DNA of 64,000 nt from Taibaiella sp. KBW10 (GCF_003852495.1 NZ_QAJI01000004.1:100802-164801), one strand, 5' to 3'; shown: positions 1 to 9,310, numbered from the stretch's first letter. Notes: generated by a model not told the origin, from the letters alone. Program-made: numbers and translations.

Positions 1-1
1 T

Positions 2-1399
2 GTATCGCCACTGATCCATATATTGGATGTAGATAATTTGGAAAGCTTTACCGCCGCACCTTGGTCAAGAGATCATGGAATGTTTGCCATTTACGAGAAC
101 GAAACAGGCGCAAGGAAGCTGGCCGATTTTGATATAGTTGCAAGTACCCAGACCCTAATTGCCACTACGCTCGGTATTCCTTCCCTCAATATCCCAACGA
201 GTACCAACACTGGTCAGGCATATTACGATGGAGGAAACTGGCTATGCGATGGTCATCACACTTTTAATATTGCTAATATTTCCCACGGTATACAGCCCGG
301 TCTGCAACAGCCTGCAAAACCCGATTTTACCAATTATATGGGTATTCAAAAGACCCTAAATGTAACGGGGGTGGGTATACATGTCGACTATTGGTTGAAG
401 ATGCTTAATGAGGAAACCTTCGTTGTTAGCTACATTCCGCAAGCAAATTATAACCCCATCGACAATAAAACGGATCACCAGGTTGATATTGATGCTTCTG
501 TAGCCTTGATCAAACAACAACTGACCAGTGCTTTCGGCAGATCGTTCACCTTTCACCAAATCAGGAATGCCCCTACATACAATAATACATCCCTTAATAC
601 AACATACCTGACAGCCGATGCAAGCTATACCAACTCGCTGATCTTGAACAAGACGGTGCTCGTGCCTCAATACGGTGTACAGCCCTTTGACCAGGATGCT
701 CTTGATGCCTATGCCGCACTGATGCCCGGCTATACGATTACCGGCATTTTGTGCCCACAATATGCGCAAGCAGGAGGCGCCATCCACTGTATTACCCATG
801 AAATCTATGCAGATGAGCCAATCTATATAAAGCATGCCTGGATCAAGGATACGGTGGTCATAGCCCCACAATTTGCCATCAATGCCACAATTAAATCTCA
901 GAGTGGTATTGCTACTGCGCGCCTTTACTGGAAAACAGAGGGTAGTGCAAGCTGGACGACGGTGCCAATGCTTGCTTCGGGAGCAGAATATACGGCTCAG
1001 ATTCCCGGACAGCCGGCAGGTACCACTATTGTCTATTATATTAGTGCTTCTAATAATTTGGGCAAATCGATATCCAAGCCCTTTGTCGCGCCAGCCGGCG
1101 TTTATAAGTTTTATATTAAACAAGGCCTGGGGATTGCGGAAACATCAAGGGAAGTAGCCGAAAAAATAACCCTCTATCCTAATCCGGCTTCGGGTAAAGT
1201 GACCGTAACTATTCCTGGTTTAGATCGCCATACACCGATCTTGATTGAGTGTTACGATATAAGTGGGCATAAAGTCCGCGCTAGGAACCTTGCCGAGCGG
1301 GATTTTGATATTTCCGGTTTGGCATCAGGCACCTATATCCTCCGTATTGTTTTTAAGGATGGTACGCTCTGCGGTACCGTTCCATTGACGGTACAATAA
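2..1399 (+). CDS. T9SS-exported arginine/agmatine deiminase family protein (5' partial)
   Basis: The frame is open to the left window edge, so the N-terminus and signal peptide lie outside; the TTG at 23 is not a credible start. The protein matches the Porphyromonas-type peptidyl-arginine/agmatine deiminase family (PAD_porph), which hydrolyses guanidino groups to release ammonia. Visible active-site landmarks are GGNWLCDG (codons from 230), HVDYW (codons 380-394, catalytic His and Asp) and GGAIHC ending in the catalytic Cys at 788-790. A linker of about 100 residues follows, then a C-terminal type A T9SS sorting domain (YPNPASGKVTV near 1177, SGLASGTYILRI near the end). The enzyme is therefore inferred to be released or surface-attached by the type IX system. 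Whether it acts on peptidyl-arginine, free arginine or agmatine cannot be told from sequence. Family call is firm, substrate open. Confidence 0.85.
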   Translation, partial: VSPLIHILDVDNLESFTAAPWSRDHGMFAIYENETGARKLADFDIVASTQTLIATTLGIPSLNIPTSTNTGQAYYDGGNWLCDGHHTFNIANISHGIQPGLQQPAKPDFTNYMGIQKTLNVTGVGIHVDYWLKMLNEETFVVSYIPQANYNPIDNKTDHQVDIDASVALIKQQLTSAFGRSFTFHQIRNAPTYNNTSLNTTYLTADASYTNSLILNKTVLVPQYGVQPFDQDALDAYAALMPGYTITGILCPQYAQAGGAIHCITHEIYADEPIYIKHAWIKDTVVIAPQFAINATIKSQSGIATARLYWKTEGSASWTTVPMLASGAEYTAQIPGQPAGTTIVYYISASNNLGKSISKPFVAPAGVYKFYIKQGLGIAETSREVAEKITLYPNPASGKVTVTIPGLDRHTPILIECYDISGHKVRARNLAERDFDISGLASGTYILRIVFKDGTLCGTVPLTVQ

Positions 1400-1542
1400 T
1401 TTGTGACTAACCTTATCAGCTAAGTATCCTGACCACATTTTTTAGGGTTTGCTCTTAAATAATCGTGTAAATATTTTGTTTAGCAATGAAAAGCCAAGGA
1501 TAAATAGTACCTGTTTTGGGTTTCGTCGTAATTTACAATTCA

Positions 1543-1582
1543 AAAAAGGGATATATGCCAAAACCGGTATATATCCCTTTTT
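1543..1582. terminator. Bidirectional hairpin terminator between the deiminase gene and porX
   Basis: A 17-bp stem (1543-1559 pairing with 1566-1582, one G-T pair) with a 6-nt loop is flanked by A-rich and T-rich runs. It can therefore end transcription from the plus-strand deiminase gene and from the minus-strand porX gene. The stretch 1400-1542 upstream holds nothing else I recognise. Confidence 0.8.
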
Positions 1583-1612
1583 ATATTTTAAAATCCCGTT
1601 GATGGACAATGG

Positions 1613-3166
1613 TTACTTACTGCTTAGTCGTACAATCGGTACGATCACCTCTTCTAAGCTTACCCCACCATGTTGGAAGGTATTCTTATAATAATTCACA
1701 AAATGATTGTAGTTGTTGGGATAACACAAGAAGACATCACCTTTGGCAAAAATAAATTTAGAATTGATATTCGGCTGTGGCAATCCCGCTTGCTTGGGGT
1801 TGGTTATGTCAAACACATCCTTGTGCTCATATTGTAAATTTTTTCCGTGTTTATAACGTAGATTGGTAGTGGTTGCACGGTCGCCGATCACTTTACTGGG
1901 CGATTTTACCCTTGTCGTACCATGATCGGTAGTAATGAATAACTGAATGTTTTTATCTGAGATCTTTTTGAGTGCGCGATAAAGAGGGGAGTGCTCAAAC
2001 CAGCTGATGGTCAATGAACGGTAAGATACCTCATCACTGGCCAGTTCCTTCAGTACTTCCATTTCCGTGCGGGCATGAGAGAGCATATCCACAAAGTTGT
2101 ATACAATAACGGTCAGGTCATTTTGTAAATAATTATGGAAATTATCCTCCATAGATTTACCGTCTTCATTATTCGTAATCTTTAGATAATCCCATTTCAG
2201 GTGATCCAGTTTTAATTTTTGCAACTGCGCCCTTAAGAAATCCTTTTCATGCAGGTTTTTACCACCTTCTTCGTCATCATTTTTCCATTCCTTAGGGAAT
2301 TTCTTTTCAATATCTAAAGGCATCATCCCTGCAAAAATCGCATTACGGCTATATTGTGTAGATGTGGGGAGTATGCTGAAAAACATATCCTCATCTTCGA
2401 TTCTGAACTGCTCGTTAATGATCGGCTCTATAGATTTCCACTGATCAAAACGAAGGTTATCGATCAATACCATAAACGTAGGCTTGTCCTTGGTCAGGTA
2501 AGGGGCGATCTTGTCGGCAAAAAGATTATGCGAGAGCATCGGCAATTCCTTCGTCGTTTTATTGATCCAGTCCAGATAATTGCGGGATACAAATTTGAAG
2601 AACTCCGTATTTGCTTCTGTCTTCTGTGTATTAAATACCTCCAGCATCTCCGGACTATCACTTTTACTCATTTCCAGTTCCCAATACACCAGTTTCTTAT
2701 ACAGGTCTTTCCATTCTTCCAGGTTGGGATTAGAATTAAGCGTCATAAAGAGGTTGCGGAAATCTTTCTGATATTCAGTAGTGGTCTTCTCCGAAACCAA
2801 ACGCTTTCCGTCAAATATTTTTTTGAGGGAAAGTAATACCTGGTTTGGGTTTACCGGTTTGATCAGGTAATCGGAGATTTGTCCCCCAATAGCCTCTTCC
2901 ATAATATTCTCTGCTTCATTTTTCGTAACCATGATCACCGGTAGGTTGGCATACAGGCTTTTAATCTGGCTCAGGGTTTCCAGCCCCGTCATTCCGGGCA
3001 TGCTTTCATCTAAGATCACCACCTCGGCCTGGTTTGATCTCAGGTGTTCCAATACGTCATAACCATTAGTAAAGGGGGTTACCTCGTATCCTTTATTTTT
3101 TAAAAAAAGTATTTGCGATTTTAATGATTCTATTTCGTCGTCTACCCAAAGAATGTTTGAAGTCAT
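1613..3166 (-). CDS. porX: T9SS response regulator PorX (receiver + PglZ domain)
   Basis: This is a 517-residue two-domain protein. Residues 1-120 form a CheY-like receiver with the acidic pair D9-D10 and phospho-acceptor D53 in the stretch ILDESMPG. The C-terminal half is a PglZ domain of the alkaline phosphatase superfamily, with LIDNLRFDQW, TTDHGTTRV and HGGVSLEEVIVPI motifs. This architecture defines PorX, which with the kinase PorY controls T9SS gene expression and function in Porphyromonas and Flavobacterium; PglZ-type phosphodiesterase activity has been described for the family. No porY or sigma factor gene is adjacent. The gene is monocistronic and convergent with the deiminase gene. 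The ATG at 3164-3166 fits the start of the receiver fold exactly. Identification is strong from architecture and motifs. Confidence 0.95.
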   Translation of the reverse strand: MTSNILWVDDEIESLKSQILFLKNKGYEVTPFTNGYDVLEHLRSNQAEVVILDESMPGMTGLETLSQIKSLYANLPVIMVTKNEAENIMEEAIGGQISDYLIKPVNPNQVLLSLKKIFDGKRLVSEKTTTEYQKDFRNLFMTLNSNPNLEEWKDLYKKLVYWELEMSKSDSPEMLEVFNTQKTEANTEFFKFVSRNYLDWINKTTKELPMLSHNLFADKIAPYLTKDKPTFMVLIDNLRFDQWKSIEPIINEQFRIEDEDMFFSILPTSTQYSRNAIFAGMMPLDIEKKFPKEWKNDDEEGGKNLHEKDFLRAQLQKLKLDHLKWDYLKITNNEDGKSMEDNFHNYLQNDLTVIVYNFVDMLSHARTEMEVLKELASDEVSYRSLTISWFEHSPLYRALKKISDKNIQLFITTDHGTTRVKSPSKVIGDRATTTNLRYKHGKNLQYEHKDVFDITNPKQAGLPQPNINSKFIFAKGDVFLCYPNNYNHFVNYYKNTFQHGGVSLEEVIVPIVRLSSK

Positions 3167-3248
3167 ATAATGATCTTAAGATTTGAATTGTTTCTGTTTG
3201 AACGATAAATATCAAACAATTATTTCGATTTAAATATTAATAAAAATA

Positions 3249-3256
3249 CAAAACTA
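3249..3256 (-). promoter_or_regulatory. Possible -7 element for porX
   Basis: The minus strand reads TAGTTTTG, matching the Bacteroidota -7 pattern TAnnTTTG, 83 nt before the porX ATG. The nearest TTTG that could serve as -33 lies about 24 nt upstream, slightly too far, so support is weak. Confidence 0.3.
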
Positions 3257-3287
3257 AAGGCGGGTATCCTATAGCAGGGACAAAACA

Positions 3288-3317
3288 AAAGTGCTATCCC
3301 CTAAAGGATAGCACTTT
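3288..3317 (-). terminator. Terminator of the PhaE-like gene
   Basis: A perfect 12-bp stem (3288-3299 with 3306-3317) and 6-nt loop is followed on the minus strand by TTTTGTTTTG. It lies 30 nt past the stop codon of the PhaE-like gene. Confidence 0.85.
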
Positions 3318-3346
3318 GTATATGATATGCGGTATAAGAAATAAGC

Positions 3347-4846
3347 TTATTTCTTAGGCGCTGCTTTCTTTGCTGCTTTGGCTTCTGTTTCGATATCTGT
3401 AGCAACAGGAGAAGGTGCTACAACCTCTTCTTCGTTTACATTAACCTCTAACATTTTTTCCAACTGACGCACTTCTTTTTTCAAATCATAGATCGTTTTG
3501 TATAATTCGTCTAATTCAGATTTTGTGGCAATCGGTAAACCGGTAAGCATTTTCTCTGTTTGTGTATCCATATCCTTACGGATTTTCAACTGCATTGCGC
3601 TTACTTCGGCCATTAATTGGCTATAGTCATCACTTTCAAACAATTCAACATATACTTTATCACCGATGTTTAACCACTCTTGGTATAAAGCCGTCATGTT
3701 GTTGATTTCAACACCATTTTCTGCTTTAGCAATGATGTTATCTACAAGGCTGTCCATTACTTTTTGGCCTTGTTGATATACCATATATTGCAATTCTGCA
3801 TTTTTGATATTGTAGATCGCTGTTCTGTCGATGATGCTAGACCACTCACTAGCCGATTTTGAATATTGGTTAGGTGTAGCCATTTTAGCCAATGGAGATA
3901 CAGCACCGCTGAAGTTTTGCTGCATCGTTTGGTATGCATTAGCCATTGTTTCAAACATGTTTTGACCTGCGAAAGGATTCATACCGTTTAAAGACGCTGT
4001 AGCTTGGTTGTAGAAATTTCTGCCTTGTCCGGCGAAATCTTTCATATAACCATTCATCATTTCAGTTGCTTGTTGCATATACTGACGGTTTTCGTCGGTA
4101 TTGAATCCGAAATAATTATTCATCAGATCCTTATAAGCATCAAAATTGAAGTTTTTCTTGAATTGCTCTGCATTAAAGTTTTTATCTTGAATAGATTTCC
4201 AGAAAGGCATCCACATTTCATAGAATTTGTTGAAACCTGCAGTTACATTCATCATATTAGAGAAAGTATCCTTGCTGTTTGCATTCTGAAGGTTTTCAGA
4301 CAATTGACCGAATGATTTAGTCAACAAGTCGTTATATTGGGTAAACATACCACCCAAGTAATCATTTTGACCTTTAAAGCTGTCCATGATATTGGCAGGA
4401 TTATATTGCTGCATCATGTTCATCCAGTTATTAGCTGTTTGGTATTTGCTGTACCAGCTGTTCCAATTGTTCATCATCTCCATCGGATTCATTTTGGCAA
4501 AGGAGTCCTGAGTGGGAATGTTGTTTTTAAAGAAACCCTGATTCATTTCCCAAGATTTTTTAGCCATCTCCACTTGGTTGTTCAACCAGCTTTGATAAAA
4601 AGTACCCGCTTTTTCCATGTTTTCTTTTGCAGAGTTCGTTGCATTTTCTACTTTTTCAGCAGAACCGGAGAACGCCTTTTTTTGTTGCTCCAACCAGTTT
4701 TTGTAAAATTCTTTACCTTTCTCAATACCGTCATTGACAAAAGCATTATTTTTTGTAGCTTTTTTAGTTGTTTCTACAACATTTTCCACCATTTTTTGTT
4801 GTGCTTCCAATACGGTTTCAACAAAATTTTTGTTTTCTGAGGCCAT
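3347..4846 (-). CDS. PhaE-like protein (class III PHA synthase subunit family), orphan
   Basis: This is a 499-residue soluble protein without signal peptide or membrane segments. The N-terminal half is rich in Asn, Gln, Met and aromatics and repeats FYxxWLxxQ units (FYKNWLEQQKKAF, FYQSWLNNQ), reminiscent of phasins. Residues about 330-470 resemble the PhaE domain, ending in LPIATKSELDELYKTIYDL followed by a heptad-like coiled coil; this Pro-x-x-(T/S)-x-x-E-(L/V)-D-x-L pattern is the hallmark of PhaE. The tail is Lys/Ala-rich. PhaE normally partners PhaC to polymerise hydroxyacyl-CoA on granules, but no phaC, phaA or phaB is in this window. It may activate a distant synthase, act as a granule coat protein, or have another scaffold role. 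Domain family fairly sure; function inferred. It has its own promoter and terminator. Confidence 0.75.
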   Translation of the reverse strand: MASENKNFVETVLEAQQKMVENVVETTKKATKNNAFVNDGIEKGKEFYKNWLEQQKKAFSGSAEKVENATNSAKENMEKAGTFYQSWLNNQVEMAKKSWEMNQGFFKNNIPTQDSFAKMNPMEMMNNWNSWYSKYQTANNWMNMMQQYNPANIMDSFKGQNDYLGGMFTQYNDLLTKSFGQLSENLQNANSKDTFSNMMNVTAGFNKFYEMWMPFWKSIQDKNFNAEQFKKNFNFDAYKDLMNNYFGFNTDENRQYMQQATEMMNGYMKDFAGQGRNFYNQATASLNGMNPFAGQNMFETMANAYQTMQQNFSGAVSPLAKMATPNQYSKSASEWSSIIDRTAIYNIKNAELQYMVYQQGQKVMDSLVDNIIAKAENGVEINNMTALYQEWLNIGDKVYVELFESDDYSQLMAEVSAMQLKIRKDMDTQTEKMLTGLPIATKSELDELYKTIYDLKKEVRQLEKMLEVNVNEEEVVAPSPVATDIETEAKAAKKAAPKK

Positions 4847-5179
4847 TTTGATTTGATTTTAAAAATGTATTTAAATATGGTTATTTCGTAATTTGATAGG
4901 GCAAAAATATTATGATATTATGTAATGGACAAACAATTCTGTGTTAAATCATTTTTTATATAAATATTTAATAATAATTGTATTTATAAGTATATTGAAT
5001 ATCAAATAAAAATAATTAATTAATTATTTTACTATAATAATTATAAGCAAAATAGCTTATAAAATTGAAACATAATACTCACTATGTGACCGATTGGGGG
5101 CAAAATGTTGTAGAATTATGGAAATACTTTAACAGGTAAAATGTTGTACGCCTTTTCAATCTTTTATATCTTCGGCTGC
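4847..5179. other. AT-rich divergent intergenic region with one dyad
   Basis: This 333-nt stretch separates the divergent PhaE-like and serine hydrolase genes. Besides the PhaE-like promoter it contains an 8-bp inverted repeat, TTATAAGC at 5041-5048 and GCTTATAA at 5055-5062 with a 6-nt spacer, a possible operator. No clear promoter for the rightward gene and no small gene or RNA was recognised. Confidence 0.5.
4902..4933 (-). promoter_or_regulatory. Bacteroidota-type promoter of the PhaE-like gene
   Basis: The minus strand carries TTTG (4930-4933), a 20-nt spacer, and TATTTTTG (4902-4909), matching the TTTG-N17-23-TAnnTTTG consensus of the phylum's primary sigma factor. The start codon is 56 nt downstream. 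Confidence 0.7.
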
Positions 5180-6526
5180 ATGACAACAAATACCTTTACT
5201 AAAGCTAAAAAAGGCTTATTTCTCTCCATATTTGCCCTGACGGCAATGCAACAAATAGCAAGTGCGCAGCAATTAGATAAAACAAAATTAGATTCCTATT
5301 TCCAGGCCCTGGAAACGAGTAATAAATTTATGGGCAGTGTGGCTATAAGCCAAGAGGGTAAGGTCATCTATACCCATTCTACAGGCATGGCTGACGTTGA
5401 AAAAGGTCTTAAAAGTACGGATCAGTCTATTTATCGTATCGGTTCTATCTCTAAAGTGTTTACAGCGACCTTGATTTTTAAAGCCATAGACGATAAAAAG
5501 CTGGATCTCGGCCAAAAGTTATCTGTATATTTTCCTACGATAAAGAATGCAGATAAAATTACGATAGGTCAGTTATTGCAACACCGCAGCGGTATTCATA
5601 ACATTACAGATGATGCATCTTACCTTACATGGTATACAAAGCCTCAGACTGAAGCGGCAATGCTGGCATTCATTGTGGCCGGTGGCAGTGATTTTGAGCC
5701 GGACAGTAAGGCGGATTACAGTAATTCAAATTATATTTTGCTAAGCTATATCCTGCAAAAAGTATACAAAAAACCATATGCAATACTGTTAACGGAAAAA
5801 ATCTGCAAGCCTTTAGGTTTGAAAAGTACCTATTTTGGAACGAAAACTGATCCGGGCAAAAAAGAAGTTTATTCCTATCATTACACCGGTTCCTGGGTAA
5901 AAGAACCAGAAACGGATATGAGTGTGCCGATGGGTGCTGGAGCCATCGTCTCTACACCTGCTGATCTTACCCGGTTTGCCACCGGCCTGTTTACAGGTAA
6001 ACTCGTGAGCGCAGCCAGTTTGGCACAAATGAAAGAAATGAAAGATGATTATGGGAAAGGGCTTTTTGAAACACCTTTTGAGGATAAGGTAGGGTACGGA
6101 CATAGTGGCGGCATTGACGGGTTTAATTCAATGATTGCTTATTATCCTGCCGATGGCCGGGCATTTTCTTTTATTGCCAATGGCGTAAATTATGAAACGG
6201 ATAAGATTTTGAAAACTATGCAAAATGCAGCCTATGGCAAACCATTTGAGGTGCCGGAATTTAAAAGCTTTGCGGTAAGTGCTGCAGAACTGACTTCCTT
6301 TGCAGGTGTATACGCTACTAAAGAAATACCGGTAACGGTAACCATCGCCGTAGAAGGCAGCATCTTAACCGCTCAGGCAACAGGGCAATCCGCTTTTCCT
6401 TTGGAACCGATCGCAAAAAATACATTTCAATTCGAGCAGGGTGGCATCGTGATTGAATTTAACCCCGAAATAAAGAAAATGACCTTAAAGCAAGGTGGAA
6501 AAGCCTTTGACTTTACCAAAGAGTAA
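5180..6526 (+). CDS. Exported serine hydrolase of the beta-lactamase/AmpC-like family
   Basis: The protein (448 residues from the ATG at 5180) begins with a Lys-containing n-region, a hydrophobic core and cleavage near IASAQ, so it is predicted to be exported. The penicillin-binding fold motifs are in order: S89-I-S-K92, Y180-S-N and H308-S-G, the last replacing the KTG of true beta-lactamases as in many esterases and D-aminopeptidases. A C-terminal domain of about 100 residues follows. The reaction is acyl-serine hydrolysis of an ester, amide or D-amino-acid substrate; which is unknown. An in-frame ATG at 5141 would add 13 residues and cannot be excluded, but 5180 gives the more typical signal peptide. 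The thioredoxin-like gene follows 56 nt later. Confidence 0.85.
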   Translation: MTTNTFTKAKKGLFLSIFALTAMQQIASAQQLDKTKLDSYFQALETSNKFMGSVAISQEGKVIYTHSTGMADVEKGLKSTDQSIYRIGSISKVFTATLIFKAIDDKKLDLGQKLSVYFPTIKNADKITIGQLLQHRSGIHNITDDASYLTWYTKPQTEAAMLAFIVAGGSDFEPDSKADYSNSNYILLSYILQKVYKKPYAILLTEKICKPLGLKSTYFGTKTDPGKKEVYSYHYTGSWVKEPETDMSVPMGAGAIVSTPADLTRFATGLFTGKLVSAASLAQMKEMKDDYGKGLFETPFEDKVGYGHSGGIDGFNSMIAYYPADGRAFSFIANGVNYETDKILKTMQNAAYGKPFEVPEFKSFAVSAAELTSFAGVYATKEIPVTVTIAVEGSILTAQATGQSAFPLEPIAKNTFQFEQGGIVIEFNPEIKKMTLKQGGKAFDFTKE

Positions 6527-6582
6527 GGGCTTATCAATATTGTTTACTGTATTAGCGCACTTGTGCACATTTATAATGGTTT

Positions 6583-7101
6583 ATGAAATATAGCATATTT
6601 TTCTTGTTGAGCTTATGTATCGGAATGTGTGCGTTGGCACAAAAAGTACCGGAGACGAGCAAAACAGATTTTACCAAAGAAGCATTGTCTCAATATGTAT
6701 ACACCCCCTCCGGTGATTCCGTAACGATGGGATCGGTATTACAAAAACACCGCAATGATGTTGTGGTACTCGATCTTTGGGCCGGATGGTGTAAAGACTG
6801 TATTGCTGTAATGGAACAAAACCGCGCATTGGTCAAACGGTTTCCGAAAGTAAAATTTATCTATCTTTCCTTTGACCGATCCGATAGTGCCTGGAAGGCG
6901 AGTATGGCCAAACATCAATTGTCCGACAAGGAGAACTATTGGTTCAAGGCAGGATGGAAAAACAAGTTTACAAATTATATAGACCTGAATTGGATACCGC
7001 GCTATATGGTAATAGATAAAAAATCCAAGATAAAAGCCTATTATATTGTACATCCCGAAGATCCAAAATTTCTGGAGCTCTTAGGAAACTTTAGCAAATA
7101 G
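6583..7101 (+). CDS. Exported thioredoxin/TlpA-like protein
   Basis: This is a 172-residue protein with a signal peptide (cleavage near CALAQ) and a thioredoxin fold. The active site reads WAGWCKDC, with Cys70 and Cys73, and the conserved cis-proline region is seen at NWIPRYMVIDKK. TlpA/ResA-type proteins act in the periplasm as thiol-disulfide reductases, for instance in cytochrome c maturation or protein repair. Its position just before the DsbD-like gene suggests that DsbD could supply its electrons; this is inferred from neighbourhood. The gap to that gene is 72 nt without a visible terminator, consistent with co-transcription. Confidence 0.85.
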   Translation: MKYSIFFLLSLCIGMCALAQKVPETSKTDFTKEALSQYVYTPSGDSVTMGSVLQKHRNDVVVLDLWAGWCKDCIAVMEQNRALVKRFPKVKFIYLSFDRSDSAWKASMAKHQLSDKENYWFKAGWKNKFTNYIDLNWIPRYMVIDKKSKIKAYYIVHPEDPKFLELLGNFSK

Positions 7102-7173
7102 CAAAATTGCTTATTAAGTTTATTTTACTAAATTGCAAAACCAAATTTTTCTATTACATCTATTTTACATTTA

Positions 7174-9294
7174 ATGAAAAGAATTTTATTCTTGTTTGTA
7201 GCATTTATATATGCTATCGGCGCACAAGCCCAGATTGTGGGCGACCCTTCTACCTGGTCTTTCGAAACGAAAAAGAAAGGAGACAATAAATACGATCTGA
7301 TATTTAAAGTGAAGCTACAGGAGCATTGGCATATCTGGTCCTTTAATCCGGGTGGTGATGGCTTATTGGTACCGCCAAGTTTTAAAGTCAATGCAAATAA
7401 AAATGTAAAAGTTATCGGTAAACCTACTGAGACCGGTAAAAAAATCAGCAAAGATTTTGATGGAGAAGAAGGCTTAGAACACTTTTTTGAACATAATGTA
7501 ACCTATACACAGGCCATTGAAGTAACGGGAAATACCAAAGTGACCGGTACTTATAAGTATCAGGTTTGTGACGAATCTCAGTGTCTGCCTCCTAAGACAA
7601 AATCCTTTTCTTTTGATATTACCGATGCGGTGGCAATGGATACGGCCAAAATGGATACCGCTGCGGTAGCAGTGGTAGATACCCCAAGCGCCAAAGATAC
7701 CGCAGCAGTAGTTGCTGCGACGGGTGGTGCCGCAAGCAACGGAACAACCGATGCGGGTAAACAAGACCTTAAATCGGGTGATCCAGCAGCCAATAAAGAT
7801 ATACCAGAGTCTCTTTGGATGATCTTTTTAGCGGGTTTGGGCGCCGGTTTAGCAGCAGTGGTCACGCCATGTATTTATTCCATGATTCCAATTACGGTGA
7901 GTTTCTTTACCAAGAAAGTCGCCAGCAGGTCACAAGGGATTAAATACGCTTTAGTTTATTCTTTATCGATCATTGTGATTTTCGCAATCTTAGGGATGGC
8001 TATTACAGCCGCTTTTGGGGGAAATGCCCTGAATAACCTGGCTACCAACTGGATTGCAAACTTATTCTTCTTTGTGATCTTCCTCATTTTCGCCTTCTCT
8101 TTCTTGGGGGCTTTCGAGTTGACCTTACCTTCTTCCTGGACCAATAAGATCGGCTCTAAGTCTAATGCCAACAGCTATGGCGGTATTTTCTTTATGGCGC
8201 TGACGCTAGTGATCGTTTCTTTCTCTTGTACTTCAGCATTTATCGGAGGTATTGCCGTATTGGCCAGTAAAGGCGGACGCATCGGGCCTTTGGTTGGTTT
8301 CTCCAGCTTTGGTTTAGGGATTGCTTTGCCTTTCGCCATTTTTGCCTTATTCCCTTCTTACCTTAAAAACCTGGAAAAACCGGGTGGCTGGCAAAATGCC
8401 GTTAAGGTTACCTTGGGTTTTGTGGAATTGGCTTTGGCACTTAAATTCTTATCTAATGCCGATCTTTCTAAAGGATGGCGCATACTGGATCGCGAAGTCT
8501 TTATTGCCATTTGGGTAATCCTGGCGATCTTATTAGGTGTATATCTGTTAGGGAAACTGCGTTTTAAACATGACAGTGAAATGCCTAAAAACCATTTTGG
8601 CATAGAATATTTAGGCGTACCGAGATTAATGTTAGCTATATCGGCTTTTGCATTTGCTATATATTTAATACCGGGTATGTGGGGCGCACCGCTAAAAGCC
8701 GTAAGTTCCTTTGTACCACCAATGGGTACGCAGGATTTTGTATCTGGAGGCGGAAGCAGTACAGAATCAAATCATGCACAGGGTGGATTGAAGCCAGTAA
8801 AATACGTAGATCGATTGACAATGTACGAACCGGAAGTCGTGAAGAAATATGGTTTGGTTACCTTCTTTGATCTGGAAGAAGCAAAGGCAGCAGCAAAACA
8901 ATTAAAAAAGCCCCTGATGCTTGATTTTACAGGGATTAACTGTATTAACTGCCGTAAAATGGAAGGACAGGTATGGTCTGATCCGGAGGTGATGAAAATG
9001 TTGAAAGAAGATTTTGTAATTGTGTCTTTATACTGCGATTTTGATGGGGTGGAATTACCGAAAGAAGAGCAATATGATTCAAAGGTTTTAGGTTCCAGAA
9101 TTGTGACGATAGGCGATAAAAATGAAGACTATCAGGCTACTAAATTCAATTCTAATACGCAACCTTATTATTTCTTTGTAGACGAGAACGATGTGCAGCT
9201 GCATCCAAAAGGATACCAGTATGATCCTTCCGTGTCCAAATTCTTAAATCATTTAAAACTTGTAAAGGAAAAGTATAAGAGCTTACATCCTTAA
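7174..9294 (+). CDS. DsbD-family thiol:disulfide interchange protein
   Basis: This 706-residue membrane protein has the three-part DsbD architecture. A signal peptide is followed by a periplasmic DsbD-alpha-like domain with C132 and C137 (CDESQC). A multi-helix membrane domain (about 205-520) carries the paired cysteines C233 (VVTPCIYSMIP) and C352 (SFSCTSAF). A C-terminal thioredoxin-like domain has C590 and C593 (GINCINCRKM). Proteins of this type move reducing power from cytoplasmic thioredoxin across the inner membrane to periplasmic acceptors. The linker before the first helix is unusually rich in Ala, Thr and Asp. The start is the ATG at 7174, directly preceding a good signal peptide. 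A long hairpin terminator follows the stop. All six redox cysteines are intact. Confidence 0.9.
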   Translation: MKRILFLFVAFIYAIGAQAQIVGDPSTWSFETKKKGDNKYDLIFKVKLQEHWHIWSFNPGGDGLLVPPSFKVNANKNVKVIGKPTETGKKISKDFDGEEGLEHFFEHNVTYTQAIEVTGNTKVTGTYKYQVCDESQCLPPKTKSFSFDITDAVAMDTAKMDTAAVAVVDTPSAKDTAAVVAATGGAASNGTTDAGKQDLKSGDPAANKDIPESLWMIFLAGLGAGLAAVVTPCIYSMIPITVSFFTKKVASRSQGIKYALVYSLSIIVIFAILGMAITAAFGGNALNNLATNWIANLFFFVIFLIFAFSFLGAFELTLPSSWTNKIGSKSNANSYGGIFFMALTLVIVSFSCTSAFIGGIAVLASKGGRIGPLVGFSSFGLGIALPFAIFALFPSYLKNLEKPGGWQNAVKVTLGFVELALALKFLSNADLSKGWRILDREVFIAIWVILAILLGVYLLGKLRFKHDSEMPKNHFGIEYLGVPRLMLAISAFAFAIYLIPGMWGAPLKAVSSFVPPMGTQDFVSGGGSSTESNHAQGGLKPVKYVDRLTMYEPEVVKKYGLVTFFDLEEAKAAAKQLKKPLMLDFTGINCINCRKMEGQVWSDPEVMKMLKEDFVIVSLYCDFDGVELPKEEQYDSKVLGSRIVTIGDKNEDYQATKFNSNTQPYYFFVDENDVQLHPKGYQYDPSVSKFLNHLKLVKEKYKSLHP

Positions 9295-9310
9295 TTTATT
9301 TTTTATCATA

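Noticed and set aside
356..1123. Long minus-strand reading frame opposite the deiminase gene
   Set aside because: It is a codon-bias shadow: the plus-strand frame has recognisable enzyme motifs, the minus-strand product has none.
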